Shown piece after piece: positions 1 to 9,656 of a stretch of DNA of 64,000 bases. Made by a program: the position numbers and the translations under genes. A model generated the notes under the pieces. It worked only from the letters and a program-made list of their open reading frames with translations, did no database searches and was not told where the DNA came from. This DNA comes from Oreohelix idahoensis (Eukaryota > Mollusca > Gastropoda > Stylommatophora > Oreohelicidae). Every line of letters begins with the position of its first letter. Position 1 is the stretch's first letter. The DNA is taken from NCBI GenBank assembly GCA_024509875.1, contig JAMPIV010004476.1, positions 1 to 64,000 on the forward strand. Reading direction: 5' to 3'.

Positions 1-495
1 ACACACTTAACACAACAACATGTGCTCACTCTGGCCAGTGTGACACACTTAACACAACATGTGCTCACTGTGATACACTTAACACAACAACATGTGCTCA
101 CTGTGGCCAGTGTGACACACTTAACACAACAACATGTGCTCGCTCTGGCCAGTGTGACACACTTACCACAACATGTGCTCACTGTGGCCAGTGTGACACA
201 TTTAACACAACATGTGCTCACTGTGGCCAGTGTGACACACTTAATACAACAACATGTGCTCACTGTGGCCAGTGTGATACACTTAACATAACAACATGTG
301 CTCACTGTGGCCAATGTGACACATTTAACACAACAACATGTGCTCACTGTGGCCAGTGTGACACACTTAACACAACAACATGTGCTCACTGCGGCCAGTG
401 TGATACACTTAACACAACAACATGTGCTCACTGCGGCCAGTGTGATACACTTAACACAACAACATGTGCTCACTGTGGCCAGTGTGATACACTTG
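1..495. repeat. 42/39-bp minisatellite array
   Basis: Tandem copies of a 42-bp unit containing tgtgctcactgtggccag, with some 39-bp units that lack one aca triplet. Both lengths are multiples of three, so all units stay in one frame. Read on the plus strand in one frame, each unit encodes a 13-14 residue motif with CAHCGQC spacing; the other open frame gives HVLTVASVTHLTQQ. The array runs off the left edge and degrades near 495. I see no start signal or splice site that makes it clearly coding. Confidence 0.95.
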
Positions 496-868
496 GCTCA
501 AGAACACAAACTTCAGTTTTCCATGGCACAAGTGGAATGAAAAAGTAAAAAAAGTCAGGCTGTTGGTTTGTAGAGCTTTAAGAATTTCAGAAAAATGGTT
601 GCTGACCTGTATCCACATCCATGAATTCACTTATATGAAGGCTATTGTTATAAATAATATTTTATATACAGCTATTAACCTTAAATGCTTCTGATTTAAT
701 TGACTGTATTTTATTATAAATAAAAGGCAATCTATTCAAACTAAAAATGACAAATCATGAAGCACAGATTACATTTTAACATAAAAGAAATGCAATATTA
801 CCCAGTAAGTTCTCCTCAACAACAGGACATGTACTGGATGTACAGCTTGACTCCATTTTATTTCTCAC
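496..868. other. AT-rich spacer, no gene seen
   Basis: Unique-looking AT-rich DNA between the minisatellite and the minus-strand exon at 869-925. If that exon is real, this is downstream intron. I find no convincing exon, RNA gene or element here. Confidence 0.5.
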
Positions 869-925
869 AGGATAAACATGAACTTCTTCCACATCATCAT
901 TTGTTTCACTTTTCACTGTCAGTTC
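869..925 (-). CDS. Candidate host exon (57 nt, phase 0-0)
   Basis: On the minus strand this 57-nt segment follows a good acceptor (gttttatttccag) and ends at a GTGAGA donor. It reads without stops as ELTVKSETNDDVEEVHVYP, an acidic stretch. It starts and ends in phase 0. The exons at 1721-1788 and 16363-16430 end in phase 0, so it can follow either in frame. Short acidic exons with KQEV or VKSE motifs are common in the linker region upstream of arthropod and mollusc zinc-finger clusters; that family assignment is inference. It is too short for a homology call. RNA reads joining it to 1721 or 16363 would settle it. Confidence 0.5.
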
Positions 926-931
926 CTGGAA

Positions 932-1051
932 ATAAAACATTGTACATATACAAGTCTGGGGTGAAATGTTTCATTCTTTAAGCTATTACACTTGGGACAT
1001 AAAACATTGTACATATACAAGTCTGGGGTCAAATGTTTCATTCTTTACAGT
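932..1051. repeat. Two-copy tandem repeat (~66 bp)
   Basis: The stretch aaacattgtacatatacaag followed by tctggggt and caaatgtttcattctt occurs twice, at about 938-980 and 1003-1047. It lies just upstream (minus sense) of the 869-925 exon, in the presumed intron. Confidence 0.8.
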
Positions 1052-1227
1052 TACTACACCTGAAACACAATTAAAAAATAAAAGACAAAACCACATGCAT
1101 TAGATTTTTACACTTCCTAACTCTCCATGCCAACATTAACTCACAATGATTCCCACTTTCTCCACATTTGCTAATTGTTATTTGTCAGTCCTACTATATT
1201 AAAGCTTATAAATAAACAAACAACACA

Positions 1228-1403
1228 CAAAGGTATGTTATCAGGCACTCAGTGAGAAATAAAGAAGTAGAAGACCAGACAACAGAAAAACAACAGAAGT
1301 GATAGGCTTACCGGGAATCGAACCAGGACCTTCAGAACGACACCCACTACCTAACCACAGGAGTGAATTGCCACTATCCACTCTGCCAGCTACACACTAC
1401 ACA
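1228..1403 (-). mobile_element. tRNA-derived SINE, copy 1
   Basis: On the minus strand there is a perfect RNA polymerase III A box (TGGCAGAGTGG, 1378-1388) and B box (GGTTCGATTCC, 1314-1324), at spacing usual for a tRNA. A SINE tail follows that ends near 1228 and matches the plus-strand copy at about 46560-46705. A second copy of the tail lies in opposite orientation at 1404-1455, so the tRNA-like part is flanked by inverted tails. It is not an intact tRNA gene, because the cloverleaf stems do not close. Confidence 0.75.
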
Positions 1404-1720
1404 ACTTCTTTATTTCTCAATGAGTGCCTGATAACATACCTTTGTTGTTTGCTTATTTATTTACTGTTTACAGGACTTGGGTTTCCCCTCCTTAAATGTT
1501 TATATTAAAGCTGGTATGTCATTAGAATGACCATCACAAAAAGCTTTGCAATACCACACTGATGAAGCCCTTTATCATGCAGCACTCAAGGAGTTAAGAG
1601 AAAGATATAACATTAGTTTAACATGTTTTATTGGTTCTATTAACTCTGATTATATTTAAAAAATGTGAGTATTTACTAATAATTTAAATTTTTTTTTAAA
1701 AAGGAAAGAAAAACACTTAC

Positions 1721-1788
1721 TTTACAATCTGAAGTCACTTCCTGCTTTATTACTTCACACAGAAATGGAATCTTTGTTTCCATATTTC
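1721..1788 (-). CDS. Candidate host exon, duplicate a (68 nt, phase 1-0)
   Basis: Minus-strand segment between an acceptor (tgttttccagactacag) and a perfect GTAAGT donor. Entered in phase 1 it reads NMETKIPFLCEVIKQEV and then TSDC-K. An alternative acceptor 7 nt upstream would put the same frame in phase 0. Its twin at 16363-16430 keeps both splice sites and the frame, with only a few substitutions (EVIKQEVTSDCK versus EIIKQEVKLDCE). Conservation of frame and splice signals in both copies argues for real exons. Because 68 is not a multiple of three, using both copies with the inner acceptor would shift the frame, so they look mutually exclusive. Confidence 0.55.
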
Positions 1789-1939
1789 CTGTAGTCTGGA
1801 AAACAAACAAAAAAATAAAATGGTGACTAATGTCATTAAAATTATAATTTCCCTATTTTGTTGTTTATAGACCATGAGACCATAACTACAGCTGGTCACC
1901 TTGTAGGAGGCCTGCACCAAAATTTGTGGTCTTGTAGTG

Positions 1940-2141
1940 GGAATCGAACCAGGACCTTCTGAACGGCACCCACCGCCTAGCTACAGGAGCAAATCGCCAC
2001 TACCCACTCTGCCAGCTACGCACTACACTACTGCTTTATTTCTCAATGAGTGCCTGATAACATACCTTTGTAGCTTGCTTATTTATTTACTGTTTACAGG
2101 CCTTGAGTTTCCCCTCCTTAAATGTTTATAGTAAAGCTGGT
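1940..2141 (-). mobile_element. tRNA-derived SINE, copy 2 (partial)
   Basis: Second copy of the SINE-like unit within the tandem duplication. Minus-strand B box GGTTCGATTCC at 1940-1950 and A box TGGCAGAGTGG at 2004-2014. It is followed on the plus side by the same tail-like stretch as 1404-1510. The left-hand tail present in copy 1 is absent here. Confidence 0.7.
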
Positions 2142-2154
2142 ATGTCACTAGAAT
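2142..2154. repeat. Left target-site duplication of the RTE-A nest
   Basis: ATGTCACTAGAAT here recurs exactly at 16158-16170. The two copies bracket the whole 14-kb RTE-A nest, so everything between is secondary insertion into one pre-existing locus. Confidence 0.85.
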
Positions 2155-2509
2155 CTTCTTCTTCTTTGATCCTTAGCCACCGACCGTCAAAGCAGTCAGT
2201 GGCCATTACGCCTGGTGGCGTCTTGTAGGGCAACAACAAATTGATTCCACTTTGCTCGGTTGGTGGCCATCCTTCGTACAGTGCCCCAACTCTAGTTCAT
2301 TCTTTGCATCTCAGCCTCCACAGTCCTCTGCCAAGTTGTTTTTGGTCGGCCTCTCTTTCGTTTTCCTTCAGGGGTCCATATCATAGCTGTTCTTGTGATG
2401 GCATCGGGGTCTCTTCTGAGGACATGGCCAACCAGCTCCAGCATCTGCCAGCTATTAAGGTGTGCATGTCCTCTTGCTTGCTCCGAGTAAGCAGATCTTG
2501 GTTGGTGAT
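2155..2509 (-). mobile_element. RTE-A LINE, 3' end (part 1)
   Basis: The 3' end of an RTE-like LINE on the minus strand, beginning at a (GAA)n tail seen on plus as cttcttcttctt. It is near-identical to the 3' ends at 17488, 19348 and 63218. It encodes the C-terminal region downstream of the RT. The segment stops exactly at the Gypsy LTR (2510) and resumes after the GTGAT duplication at 14331-14335, so it is one copy split by the Gypsy insertion. Confidence 0.85.
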
Positions 2510-3607
2510 TGTAACTGTACTTTTTCTCTTGTTGAGGTGATCACTGGCCCAAGACAGTATACATGTTGTTAGGTGTGTAGTGCGAGCGTATTATGAACTG
2601 AGTGTGGGTGCGAATGAAGGCGCGAATGTGTTTAGGCTCGTATATATGTAGACCCTGCAACCCATACACTCACATGCAGTAGTCAAGGATGCTTGGACAC
2701 TGCAGACACGTTTCAAAACATTTATTGACGAGAACACGCATGGTATCAACAGGAACAGTCATTGTAAACAAGGTCATGCTGACCGGAAATCGATAGGTAT
2801 ACATTAGGCATTCATCAAGCTGGTAAACATTTGAATATTCGTGCATGGTCAATACAATGTTCTTCAATAAGGACAGTTCGTGGCGTCGCCCTGGGATTAC
2901 TGACTAAACGCGTCAGATACCTTAATCACTTTGACACATAGGTGCAACTTGGCATTCCCCGCCAATTGCACATTATCAGGCTGTAGTATAATAGCCGAAA
3001 ACACAGGCCTCGTTCTGACGTCGGCTGTGTACTTCTGATAAGCAGGTTACCATCAACCCTGCAGTAATGCTTATTGTAGACATAAATATGCCGCCAATCT
3101 GCGGCTCCCACAATATATCTTCACCACTGGATTTCTGGATGGTATGAAGACTAATAGTCTTGGATGGCTACCTTGAGCACGACATATAAGTTCTGAAATG
3201 GAGGACCGGTGAGCTGCAGTTCACAGACTAGGCAATCTTCTAACATGTTCTGCTACCGAAAGCATAGTAATGGAAAAAGTCGGTATTACCTGTAACCGAG
3301 TCCACAGAACTTAACAAGGAACTCTGCTGTCATTCCAACGCACAGAGATTCACTGGGGAAAACTGCCAGTGCAGTCACTTCGAAGATTCTTCCCGAAAAA
3401 CACAATGGACTCTCGTCCCTTCAGAAACCAGGACACTTCCTGCTTGCCGGAAGTCTAACTCCACTCCCCCTTAAAAAAACCTGCCCATGGGCATACGCCC
3501 AAAATGTCTACCTTTCCCTAAAGGTCAAACACAATGAATGAATAAACAAGGGAAGACAACCCCTAATCAACCTGACATCGCAGGTAAAGACACAATTATT
3601 CTTATGA
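2510..3607 (-). repeat. 3' LTR of Gypsy 1
   Basis: About 1.1 kb matching 13179-14276 with roughly six differences. In element sense it ends GTTACA at 2510. The first ~53 bases of the 5' LTR (14278-14330, starting TGTTGCTGTCA) are missing here; at 3607 the sequence passes straight into an A-rich purine run (minus sense) that may be the polypurine tract. Confidence 0.85.
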
Positions 3608-4041
3608 AACTTTTCTTTTTTTTTTTAATATGTCCATGAGCAAGATTGCACAAGTATCACTTATGTGCTCATGAAAAAATGAACCTAATATCAGGTACAA
3701 TAGACGCATAAACAAAGCGTCTGAAGAGGATACAAATCATCTCCGAACATAGGAGAAAATATCTCCTTTAAGCCAAACAAACTAAGGGGGTACCATTAAA
3801 GTAACCTAAGTTGCTGGCAATACCAATCATATATCAAACATTACTAAATACTATAATTATAGCAATATACAAATGTCATGAATTACAATGCTATATTAGC
3901 AACATATCACTGATGGATGGACAAAATGAAATTTGTTAAATTATCTAAACATCATCCAAATACATTTGTATTACAACATATTAGAATATTAAGGACAGAC
4001 CTAAGTCCGAAAGTGTATCAGGAAAAACTAGGACACAAGAT

Positions 4042-4690
4042 TTAACTGGAATCATGTGGGCATCTGGACAATATGTCCGCCATCACATTATCCGAACCAC
4101 GGATAGCTCGCACCGTGAAATGGAAAGGCTGAAGAGCAATAGCATAACGAGTAGATCTCGAGCTCTTCAAATCCTTACTTTGCATAGCCGTAAGAGCTTT
4201 TTTGGTCGGTTTCCATAAAGAAATGCGCGCCCAGAAGGAACCTTTGTAGCTTAAGAATGGACCAAACCATAGCCAACAATTCACGGCCTAAAACCGAGTA
4301 ATTCCTTTCTGCCGCATTTAGCTTCCTAGAAATATACATTACAGGATGCAGAGTTCCTGAATATTCCTGCATTAGTGCCGCTCCAATCCCAGTGGAAGAG
4401 GCATCACTACGAAGAACAAAAGTCTTATCAATCGTTGGTAGTCTTAAGATAGGATGAGATGAGAACAAATTCTTAACCTGATCCAATGAAGATTGGCATT
4501 CCTGGGACCAACGCACCATATTAGGAGAACCTTTTTTCAATAACGATGAAAGTGGTGCCATAATGGAGGACAGATTCTCAATGAATCTTCCATAGAATTG
4601 TATCAATCCCAAGAGACTACGCACTTGCTTTTTTGTCTTCGGAACCGAGATATTTAATATCTTCGAAATGTTTTGGTCCTCTGTCTTCAA
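4042..4690 (-). pseudogene. pol: Gypsy 1 RT C-terminus and RNase H
   Basis: Minus-strand continuation of the Pol protein after the RT palm. The 4175-4690 frame holds the RT thumb and connection region (KKQVRSLLGLIQFYGRFIE) and the start of RNase H (LRSDASSTGIGAAL, first catalytic Asp; ELLAMVWSILKLQRFLLG, catalytic Glu). A frame change near 4200-4284 leads to the end of RNase H (AIRGSDNVMADILSRCP, final Asp in the ADxLSR motif) and a stop at 4042. It should follow directly from the RT segment at 4777-6372 but is shifted at least twice. It copies the element RNA and removes it from the RNA-DNA hybrid. No standalone start codon is expected. Confidence 0.85.
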
Positions 4691-4776
4691 CAGACCATGA
4701 CCAACTCGATGACCTAGGAAGGAAATTTCACTAAACCCAACAAAAGCTTTAGAGGGTTTTTGCAGTCAAACTATGC

Positions 4777-6372
4777 TCACGTAGAGTAGATAGCAATTCC
4801 TTTAGACCCGAATAGTGTTCTTCCCAAGTATCGCTGAAAAGACAGATGTCGTCTAAAATATGCGATGACATCTGCACGATCTGATAGAATTCGTCGCATC
4901 ATGCGCACGAAAGTCGCTGGGGCGTTCATAAGCCCGAAAGGCATAAAATTCCATTGAAACAGACCCCTAGGTGTCAAAAAAGCAGTGAGAGGTTTGGCGT
5001 GTTCCATCAGTGGGACTTGCCAATAACCTTTCGACAAGTCTAGTTTAGTAAAGAATTTAGCTTTAGAAAGTCTAATAAGTAGATCATCTAATAATGGCAT
5101 AGGTTCAGCATCGAACTTCGTAACTTGATTTAATTTGCGATAGTCAACGCAAAGACGTATGTTATTGTCTTTCTTTCGAACAATAACTATCGACGAAGAA
5201 TAAGCTGAAGTGGATGGTTCAATTATTTGCAGTTGAATCATTTCATCCAATTCTTTCTCGACTTGTGCTTGAAAATGAATAGGTATTGGGTATGTTCTTA
5301 CTCTGATCGGATTACGATCAGTAAGTATGATGTCATGTTCTATGACATCTGTGTGTCCAGGAATGTCGGTAAGGACATCCTGATATGATTGTAGCGTAGA
5401 GGATACTTGACGTTGCTCCTCAAAAGACAAGTTCGAAGAGATTGTAACGTCCCTCCACGATTCCGTTGAATTCAGTGGAATCGCAGGAAGAGGTAAGTTA
5501 ACGTCAGAAAAAATAGTTTCCTCATCCTGTATAACGGACAGGGATGAGATGTGACCATGTTGGACTGGAGTGTCGTCCGTCGCCTGGAAAATAGGCTGCA
5601 AATAGTCTGGACGTTCAATAAACTCTGTTAGCATATTTATATGGAAGGTTTTATGCCTTCCATCCACATCGACAATATAGTCGACATCGGAAATTTTGGA
5701 GACTATAGTGTATGGACCTTTCCATGAAATGAGAAGTCTATTCTCTCTTGAGGGAAGTAAGACATATGCTTTGTCTCCAGGACAAAGTTGACGTAGGCGT
5801 CTTTTCTTGTTAGCAAATCGCCTAGCTTTTTCTTTCGCAAATTCGGAAGATGAAGTTGCTAACCTGCACGATTCGATAATCTTTTCTCTAAGAGCAATGA
5901 CATATTCATATGACGATTGTGTATCATCGTCAATATTATCAGAAGTTATCAAATCGTGTAACAAGGACATCGGACCGCGCGGTTGCGCACCAAAGACAAG
6001 TTCGAAAGGAGAAAACCCTGTATGCTCGTTGGGAACTTCTCTATAGGCAAAGAGGACTGCAGGTAAAACCCTGTCCCAATCCTCCGGATGATCCTCCGTT
6101 ATCTTGCCAAGTAAGTTCTTTAGTGTCCTGTTAAGACGTTCTACCAATCCATTGGACATTGGATGATAAATACTACTGAGAGACCTTTTAATGTCTAGCG
6201 TAGCCATTACCTGAGACATAACGTCCGAAATTAACTGAGTGCCGTGGTCCGACAGTATTTCTCCGGGGAATCCCAGACGAGAAAATATGAGCCAAAGAGC
6301 ATCAGCGATATCGACAGTTGATATGCTCTTCAGAGGAATAGCCCTGGCCAACGCGTGCACATGTCCACGCAA
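4777..6372 (-). pseudogene. pol: Gypsy 1 integrase core C-half fused to RT
   Basis: A 531-residue open frame that begins inside the integrase core. Integrase signs: LSDHGTQ (second catalytic Asp), NGLVERLNRTL (catalytic Glu), then a GPYTIV/HINML C-terminal domain near residues 210-250. RT signs follow in the same frame: LCVDYRKLN, FFTKLDLSKGYWQVPL (motif A Asp) and FMPFGLMNAPATF (motif B). The frame is lost just before the YxDD motif, near 4860. The integrase-then-RT order in one frame is direct evidence for the Gmr1-like arrangement. The break near 6345-6372 separates the first catalytic Asp, which sits in the neighbouring frame. Confidence 0.9.
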
Positions 6373-6980
6373 GTGAGGATAAATTGGTGTCCTCTGGCTG
6401 ACTTAATTTTGAACGGACCAATGATGTCTATAGCCATTTTCTGAAACGGCCGAATCGGAATATCTGCAGCCTGAATAGGAGCAGCATGTCTCGGACCTCT
6501 AGACTTGACCTCTTGACAAATTTTGCAAGATCGGCAATAAATTCGGATGTCTTTATTCACGAATGGCCAAAAGAAGGACGCAAGGACTCTAGTTTTAGTT
6601 CTGGAAAACCCCATGTGTCCAGCTAACTGAGAATCGTGTGCATGCTGAAGAATTAAGGCTCTCATACACTTAGGCACAAGAATTTGCGAGTGCATAGACT
6701 TGTCCGAGTGTTGTACCATCCGTACCAATATACCATTCTTCATAGTAATATACGATTTGTGATTAGTATTTTGATTGGGATCCCCTTTCTTTGCAAGAAG
6801 GAAGAATTTCTTCAAAGAAGGATCCTCTTCTTGACGTTTAACAAACGAGTCATGGGAAATCACCAAGTGCTCGTCTTGGCTATCAACTTCATTACTATTA
6901 TCCGATGAAGTTGGGGGATTAAGAGCCTGAGCTCTTGTCACCACTGCATTGACCGTTTGAATGTTTTTTTTTTCTCCCAA
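6330..6980 (-). pseudogene. pol: Gypsy 1 integrase N-terminus and first catalytic Asp
   Basis: This 216-residue minus-strand frame has the integrase H2C2 zinc-binding region (HDSQLAGH, then CRSCKIC) and the start of the catalytic core (MAIDIIGPFK with the first Asp, CVDMCTRW). It ends by frameshift at about 6345 and continues in the 4777-6372 frame. Upstream it overlaps the protease frame for about 43 nt. A stop codon sits directly before this frame opens at 6980, so it must be reached by a -1 shift or by an error in the run of ten A residues (plus-strand T run 6964-6973). Confidence 0.85.
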
Positions 6981-7530
6981 CTAGAAATTTGTTGCGGGGT
7001 GCATTCCTTAACCCCATGAATACGACCGATTATAAGATCCGCAATAGGATTAGGAAGAAGACATGCATGGACATCTCCTGTGAAGAAGGGAGTGTCAATC
7101 CTAATAATAGCAGTAGGATAACTTTCCATAGTACCACCAAATGTAACACATTTGATTGTTTTTCCAGTGGCACAGCAAGGATCTATCAGAGACTCCCTAA
7201 CCCCGACGGTAGTACATCCCGAATCGAAAAGTACTGAGACTAGCCTATCATTTATTAGACCTTTATGTAAGATGAGAGATCCTCTCCCATCATGCGCAAC
7301 TGTAGCAGGTAGAGCAGGAAGAGGGTGACCACAACTTAGAGTAGATACAGTCGATGAGTCGAACAATGTTAAGCATTGGGGGCATTCAGTTGCTCTCCCA
7401 AAATCGAAAGCACAACCAGTGATAGCCCTAGAGTTACCACTATCATTTACTGTATTACAGGCTCCATCAAACTCTTGTTGTGCAGAGTTTGCCTGTTGGA
7501 AAGGTCTTTTTTTTGTTAAATCTAGGTCTG
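6938..7530 (-). pseudogene. pro: Gypsy 1 aspartic protease
   Basis: Minus-strand frame entered from Gag by a +1 shift at an eight-A run near 7508-7515. The retropepsin signature is VSVLFDSGCTTVGV (DSG active site), followed by the flap region and ADLIIGRIHG, which matches the conserved second half (ILG-type motif). An upstream CPQC pair (ECPQCLTLF) is present, but I see no classical CCHC zinc knuckle. The frame stays open upstream to 7759, but that part is the Gag region read out of frame. It cleaves the Gag-Pol polyprotein in the virus-like particle. Confidence 0.8.
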
Positions 7531-8330
7531 CCTCGATTATCATTTCCCCTGTAATTATTTCGACTATCATTTCCCCTGTAATTGTTATCATATTGCCTAT
7601 TGTAATCATCATTCCGGTTTGAATCCCGGTTTCTAAATTCAGCATCGTCATAATCTTGACGTCGAGAATGGTTATCTCGAAAGCTCGAATGGTTATTATT
7701 ACGATAACCCTTGCGAAAGTGTCTAAGATTATTACCATTAAAATTACGAGAACTACCATCTTGTCTCCAATTCATAGACGAAGAACCATCATGTGTTGGA
7801 TTACTCCGCTTCTGAGTGTAATTCTGATTACTTCCCCTATTCCAGTTTTGTTGAGCACCCTGAAATTTTTTTTTGAAATTAGGGCCATATGGTGTTGCCG
7901 AAGCAGCTGGCAACCCTTCTTTCACTTTAGAATTGCTAACTGTAGCATGGGGATGCGCGGTGGCATACTGACAACAGTATTCCTCCATATCTTTTAAGTT
8001 TTTAGGCTTACGCTCATGAAGGAATGCAAGAAAAGAATCATTAACAGATGACAAAACCTTATCTCGCAATAATAAGTCCATTAGACCTTCATATGTTTTC
8101 TCAGTCTGAGACAACTCAACCCATCGTGTAAATGTACGACGTATTTTTGTAACAAAATCAGAGAAATCTACTCCATTTTCTGGCAACATTGTCCTAAAAC
8201 GAAGACGATAGTCTTCTTCTTTTAGTTGGTATTTTTTTAGCAATGCTGCTCTGACAACATCATAATTAGTCCTGTCATGTTCGTCTATTGTCATAAGAGT
8301 AGTCACTGTGTCACCTGTAAAAAATTCCAT
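7467..8330 (-). pseudogene. gag: Gypsy 1 Gag, SCAN-like capsid and basic tail
   Basis: Minus-strand 287-residue frame. The first ~120 residues resemble the SCAN/capsid C-terminal fold of Gmr1-like Gag (for example RWVELSQTEKTYEGLMDLLL and LHERKPKNLKDMEEY). The rest, about 150 residues, is low-complexity and rich in N, R, G and D, like an RNA-binding nucleocapsid, without a CCHC knuckle. The N-terminal half of Gag is in the neighbouring frame at 8363-8995, separated by a shift in an A/T-rich stretch near 8347-8363. A SCAN-like Gag links this element to the lineage from which vertebrate SCAN domains are thought to derive; that relation is established knowledge, not seen here. Confidence 0.85.
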
Positions 8331-8362
8331 CAGTTGTTCAACATATTTTTTCCTTTTTTATG

Positions 8363-8995
8363 TTATGCGTATCGCATAAAAAATTGGAATCTATCTAGAT
8401 AATCTGCTACGTCATCCTTTAAAGGATTGAAATGAGGCAATTTAATCCTATTAACAAACTCCTTTGTCGTACTCGAAGTTGTTTGATGAGCACCTGGACT
8501 CGTCAATTTCAATTTCTCTAACTCCAAAGTTGCGAGTCTTTCATCAAGTTCCATTTTCTGTTTTCTTTCCTCATGTTCCATTTTTCTAATTTCAGCCTCA
8601 GCAGCAGCTTGAAGTTTTTTCTCCTCCGCAGCAGCTTGAGCTTTAAGTTTTTTGTCTTCCATTTCCATCTGGAATTTTCTTTCATCAGCAGCAGCTTGAA
8701 GTTTTCTCTCCTCTGCAGCAGCTTCTCTTTGATACCTTTTCTCTTCAAGTTCTAATCTTCTATTCTCAGCATCTAGCTTCTTTAGTTCAGCTTCTGCTTT
8801 CAATTTAATTTCCTCTTTTTGTTTCTTTTCATCTGACTTTAATGCAATGGCGAATTGAGCAGATGAATATTCTTCTAATTCTTTACCAGACTTACCAAGG
8901 GTCAACCCTTGCTGGATGAAGAAATCCAATGTAGACATTCTGTCTAATGAGATCAGTAACCTGAAAAATTCAACAATTACCTTATCCCCCTTCAA
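8363..8995 (-). pseudogene. gag: Gypsy 1 Gag N-terminal coiled coil
   Basis: Minus-strand frame of up to 210 residues. After a leader it has a long charged coiled coil of repeated K, E, A, Q, R and L residues (about residues 60-165), with internal repeats of the EEKKLQAAA type, then the start of the capsid (LPHFNPLKDDVADYLDRFQ), where it stops by frameshift. The same coiled-coil plus capsid layout is seen in Gypsy 2 at 36128. The true start could be the Met of MSTLDFF rather than the first Met, because in that layout the leader is short. Confidence 0.8.
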
Positions 8996-9656
8996 TGGGA
9001 GACAAGTCTGAAATGCTAGACTTGTATACTCACTTCACTTTATTTGACTCTCTTAGTCTTAGACAAAGACCTTGTATGGTCCTCTTGAGTACCTGTGGAA
9101 AATAATTCCTTTATATCCCACTCACTATGGGCACAAGTCTTTTTTTTTTTTTTTAAAGAACTTGAATATGTATTTCACCTTGTCTCAATCTTTGAAGATA
9201 ACAAGTCTTTTATCAAAGAACTTGTATAAATATCTTATATAATAATATTTTATTAACAATCTCTATATGAAGAGTGTACCTTATCAATAACAATAATAAT
9301 ACATGACCAAGTATATGTATGTAGACTGTGTATGACAATAATGTAGAACAATCATAAATACAAAGACAAAATACAGAACAATGACCGAAAACGTTCGCGG
9401 AAGTCAAATAAACAATACAGCAAAAGTAAAGAAAATGTTACACAAATGTGTAATGATGACCGCAAAAAATAAACAAGACAAATGGCAACACTGTTATAAA
9501 CGAAAAGGTGTAAAGAAATAAACGGAAGGAATGAGAGAAGAACAGATACAAACAAAATTAGTCGAAAATCAAAGAACGGCAAAATAACGAAAACAACACT
9601 AACTGATGTCGTCACAGCTAAAAAAAAATATAGCAACAAAAGTCGCTAGCAAATTT
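8996..9656 (-). other. Gypsy 1 leader, no ORF
   Basis: AT-rich part of the untranslated leader between Gag and the RTE-B insertion. No conserved coding frame. It belongs to the same element as 12346-13158. Confidence 0.6.

Larger units (their letters stand above)
1306..2141. repeat. Tandem duplication of an exon-bearing ~630-bp unit
   Basis: A unit starting at the SINE-like B box (1314) and including the exon at 1721-1788 recurs from 1940. The second unit is cut at 2154 by the RTE-A nest and resumes at 16158, where it carries the exon at 16363-16430. A further partial repeat of its end lies at about 16583-16660. The two units are similar enough to align by eye, with scattered substitutions. 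Confidence 0.8.

Noticed and set aside
1..495. CRISPR-like repeat array
   Set aside because: Units are directly tandem with no unique spacers, and the DNA is eukaryotic. It is a minisatellite; the same holds for 61311-64000.
1314..1388. A functional tRNA gene
   Set aside because: A and B boxes are perfect, but the cloverleaf does not close and the sequence continues into a SINE tail.
2670..3111. Open frames within the Gypsy 1 LTR
   Set aside because: Same frames in both LTR copies (13339-13780), untranslated LTR sequence without motifs.
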